A stretch of DNA of 6,463 nt from the NCBI GenBank assembly GCA_905199445.1, contig CAJKGK010000046.1:1-6463 (forward strand), written 5' to 3'. The notes under the pieces were generated by a model. The model saw only the letters and a program-made list of their open reading frames with translations. It did not search any database and was not told the DNA's origin. Positions 4,798-6,463 of this stretch are shown in pieces (the first letter of the stretch is position 1; each line of letters starts with the position of its first letter). The translations under genes and the position numbers were made by a program. This stretch comes from an uncultured Lachnospiraceae bacterium. GTDB lineage: Bacteria > Bacillota > Clostridia > Lachnospirales > Lachnospiraceae.

Positions 4798-6420
4798 ATG
4801 AAAAAGGCTGTAGCAGGTATTTTGACCGCTGCAATGACAATGTCATTACTGGCAGGCTGTGGTTCAGGAGATTCCAATTCGGGTACAAAAGATACACAGG
4901 CACCGGCAGGTACAACCGGTGAAAGCACAGCAGCAGGCGATACAGCAGGCGCACCGGAATCCGATGGAGGAAGTGCTGTGGCTGAAGGTCAGAAAGATTA
5001 TATTGATTACGATGAAGATCCATATGAGGTTGTGATCGAGGTTTTGACACTGGGATCAAACATGGAAAGCCTTCCTGCGATGGAAGAAGCCATTAATGAG
5101 ATCACCGTACCGGCAATTAATTGTACGGTTAAGTTTCAGGCCATTCATATTGCAGATCATGCAACAAAGACAGCTTTATGGGCAGCTGGCGGCGAAAAGG
5201 TCGATATTTATTATGTAGGTACAACCGTTCCGTTTACTCAGTTTGTGTCCGATGGTATGATCATTCCAATCACAGAGCTTTTAGATGAACGTGGTGCGAC
5301 AGTGAAGGAAAAGAGCGGCGCATTATTAGATGCATTTACTGTTGACGGAGAAATTTATGCAGTTCCTCAGGATCTGTATTGTGCAGCTGCAAGAGGTATT
5401 AATTACAATGCAGATCTGCTGAAAGAAATCGGCATGGAAGTTCCGGAAACATGGGATATGGATACATTAACTGAGATCGGATATAAACTGAAGGAGGCAA
5501 ATCCAGAATATACTCTGATTGCCAAAAACGGTTCCACAGATGCCGGAGAAATCCTTTATTTCTATGGAATGGACGGTTTCGGAAGTTCAAGCGCTGTATA
5601 TGGCGTATTGCTGAATCCGGAGACAGATACAACTGTTTCTAACTTATTTAAATCGGATGAATTTAAAGAATACTGTAAATATAATATTGAATGGAAAGAA
5701 AATGGTTTTATGCCTGCAGATCAGGCTGTCAACGGACAGAATGCTCAGGATGTTTATAAATCCGGAACAAGCTTCTGTAACTGGGTTGCAGCAAGACCAT
5801 CTGAAGAAATTTCTGTACAGAACAATACTAAATTTGACAGTCAGCAGGCCTTATTCTCAAATCCATGGCTGACAAGCTCTATTGTTCAGGAAAAAGCCTG
5901 GGGTATTTCCACAACATGTGAACGCCCTGAAAAAGCTATGGATTTTATCAACCTTATGTATGAAAATACAGAACTTGCCAACATCTTAAATTATGGTATT
6001 GAAGGAACAGATTATGTGTATACCGATGGTTCCGATAAGATTGTGACATATCCGGAAGGTATTGACGGCAGCACTGTTGGATGGAACCGTGCATTTAATA
6101 TGTTTGGAGATCAGATGGAAATCGCCCAGATGGCTCCGGCTACAGAGGATTATTACACAGAACTGAAAGAATTCAATGACCGTGCCGTGGCTTGTGCAAC
6201 ATTAGGCTATTCCTTTGATGCAACAAACGTCGCCACGCAGGTATCGTCTGTTTCCAACGTTGTTCAGGAATATGTGCCAAGTCTTGTTTATGGAGAAATT
6301 CCTGAGGCTGAGCTGGATGCTTATCTGGAAGAAATGAATGCAAAACTGGATGAAGCCGGTATCAACGAAATTATCGAAGAGAACCAGGCACAGCTGGATG
6401 CATGGCTTGCTTCCAAATAA
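4798..6420 (+). CDS. ABC-transporter extracellular solute-binding lipoprotein (DUF3502-type)
   Basis: Ligand-capturing lipoprotein of 540 aa, anchored on the outer face of the membrane, feeding an ABC importer whose permease genes are not in view. The signal peptide is MKKAVAGILTAAMTMSLLAGC, with lipobox LAGC and lipidated C21. A Gly/Ser/Thr/Asp-rich tether (22 to about 66) follows. The binding fold begins near YEVVIEVLTLG (76-86). Family-like segments are KTALWAAGGEKVDIYYV (124-140), DGEIYAVPQ (183-191) and RPEKAMDFINLMYEN (376-390). The C-terminal part (about 395-537, NILNYGIEGTDYVY, then ATLGYSFDATNV and QLDAW) resembles DUF3502 found in YtcQ/LplA-like sugar-binding proteins. Start: AGGAGG (4785-4790) lies 7 nt from the ATG at 4798 but 1 nt from an in-frame ATG at 4792, and 4798 also gives the standard MKK signal peptide. 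It has its own promoter and operator-like repeats. Leu codon choice (fewer TTG than in the upstream genes) hints at higher expression. A carbohydrate ligand is likely but unproven. Confidence 0.93.
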   Translation: MKKAVAGILTAAMTMSLLAGCGSGDSNSGTKDTQAPAGTTGESTAAGDTAGAPESDGGSAVAEGQKDYIDYDEDPYEVVIEVLTLGSNMESLPAMEEAINEITVPAINCTVKFQAIHIADHATKTALWAAGGEKVDIYYVGTTVPFTQFVSDGMIIPITELLDERGATVKEKSGALLDAFTVDGEIYAVPQDLYCAAARGINYNADLLKEIGMEVPETWDMDTLTEIGYKLKEANPEYTLIAKNGSTDAGEILYFYGMDGFGSSSAVYGVLLNPETDTTVSNLFKSDEFKEYCKYNIEWKENGFMPADQAVNGQNAQDVYKSGTSFCNWVAARPSEEISVQNNTKFDSQQALFSNPWLTSSIVQEKAWGISTTCERPEKAMDFINLMYENTELANILNYGIEGTDYVYTDGSDKIVTYPEGIDGSTVGWNRAFNMFGDQMEIAQMAPATEDYYTELKEFNDRAVACATLGYSFDATNVATQVSSVSNVVQEYVPSLVYGEIPEAELDAYLEEMNAKLDEAGINEIIEENQAQLDAWLASK

Positions 6421-6463
6421 TGATGATGTGAATCAATATGATGTGGTGGAGGGTGGACCCCTG
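6421..6463 (+). other. Right-edge intergenic stretch, no gene identified
   Basis: Forty-three bases follow the binding-protein stop. A GGAGG (6448-6452) could be the ribosome binding site of a gene starting just past the edge, as expected if permease genes follow. There is no recognisable start with enough coding sequence to assign a product, and no complete terminator before the edge. Confidence 0.4.

Noticed and set aside
6438..6463. Possible gene start ATGATGTGG at the right edge
   Set aside because: Only eight codons are visible, no ribosome binding site precedes it, and the GGAGG inside it more likely serves a later start beyond the window.
1..6463. CRISPR array, insertion sequence, transposase or integrase
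   Set aside because: No regularly spaced repeats, terminal inverted repeats or recombinase-like proteins were found on either strand.

Overview
The window looks like a piece of a low-GC Firmicutes (Clostridia) chromosome, most likely Lachnospiraceae-type. The basis is AT-rich coding, strong AGGAGG ribosome binding sites, tRNA genes without encoded CCA, rho-independent terminators, and a YesM/YesN-type two-component pair beside a DUF3502-type solute-binding lipoprotein. The taxonomic placement is an inference from style and gene content, not from a marker gene.

Layout, all features on the + strand. Positions 1-217 hold the end of a tRNA cluster: the 3' part of tRNA-Glu(UUC), a short AT-rich hairpin spacer, a complete tRNA-Cys(GCA) and a strong terminator. 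Positions 218-317 hold a sigma-A-like promoter and a strong ribosome binding site. Positions 318-4594 hold a three-gene unit: a YtcJ-like amidohydrolase (metal-dependent hydrolase, Amidohydrolase_3), a membrane YesM-type sensor histidine kinase starting 2 nt after it, and a YesN-type response regulator with an AraC-type DNA-binding domain. Positions 4595-4797 are a regulatory intergenic region with a terminator-like hairpin, two direct repeats 21 bp apart and a good sigma-A promoter. Positions 4798-6420 encode an ABC-transporter solute-binding lipoprotein. The last 43 bases contain no identifiable gene.

Proposed working model (inference): the kinase senses an extracellular ligand, or the loaded binding protein, and phosphorylates the response regulator. 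The regulator binds the 21-bp-phased GTCATTTTAG repeats just upstream of the -35 element and activates the binding-protein gene and probably transporter permease genes beyond the window. The cytoplasmic amidohydrolase, translated with the kinase, would act on the imported compound or a breakdown product. YesMN-type systems usually control carbohydrate uptake. An amidohydrolase as the first gene suggests a substrate with an amide or similar C-N bond, but the substrate cannot be read from the sequence.

Most notable points: the phased operator-like repeats at the binding-protein promoter; a third, inverted copy of the same box inside the loop of the upstream terminator hairpin; a Glu-to-Gly change next to the catalytic Asn of the kinase N-box; and the amidohydrolase-YesMN coupling itself.
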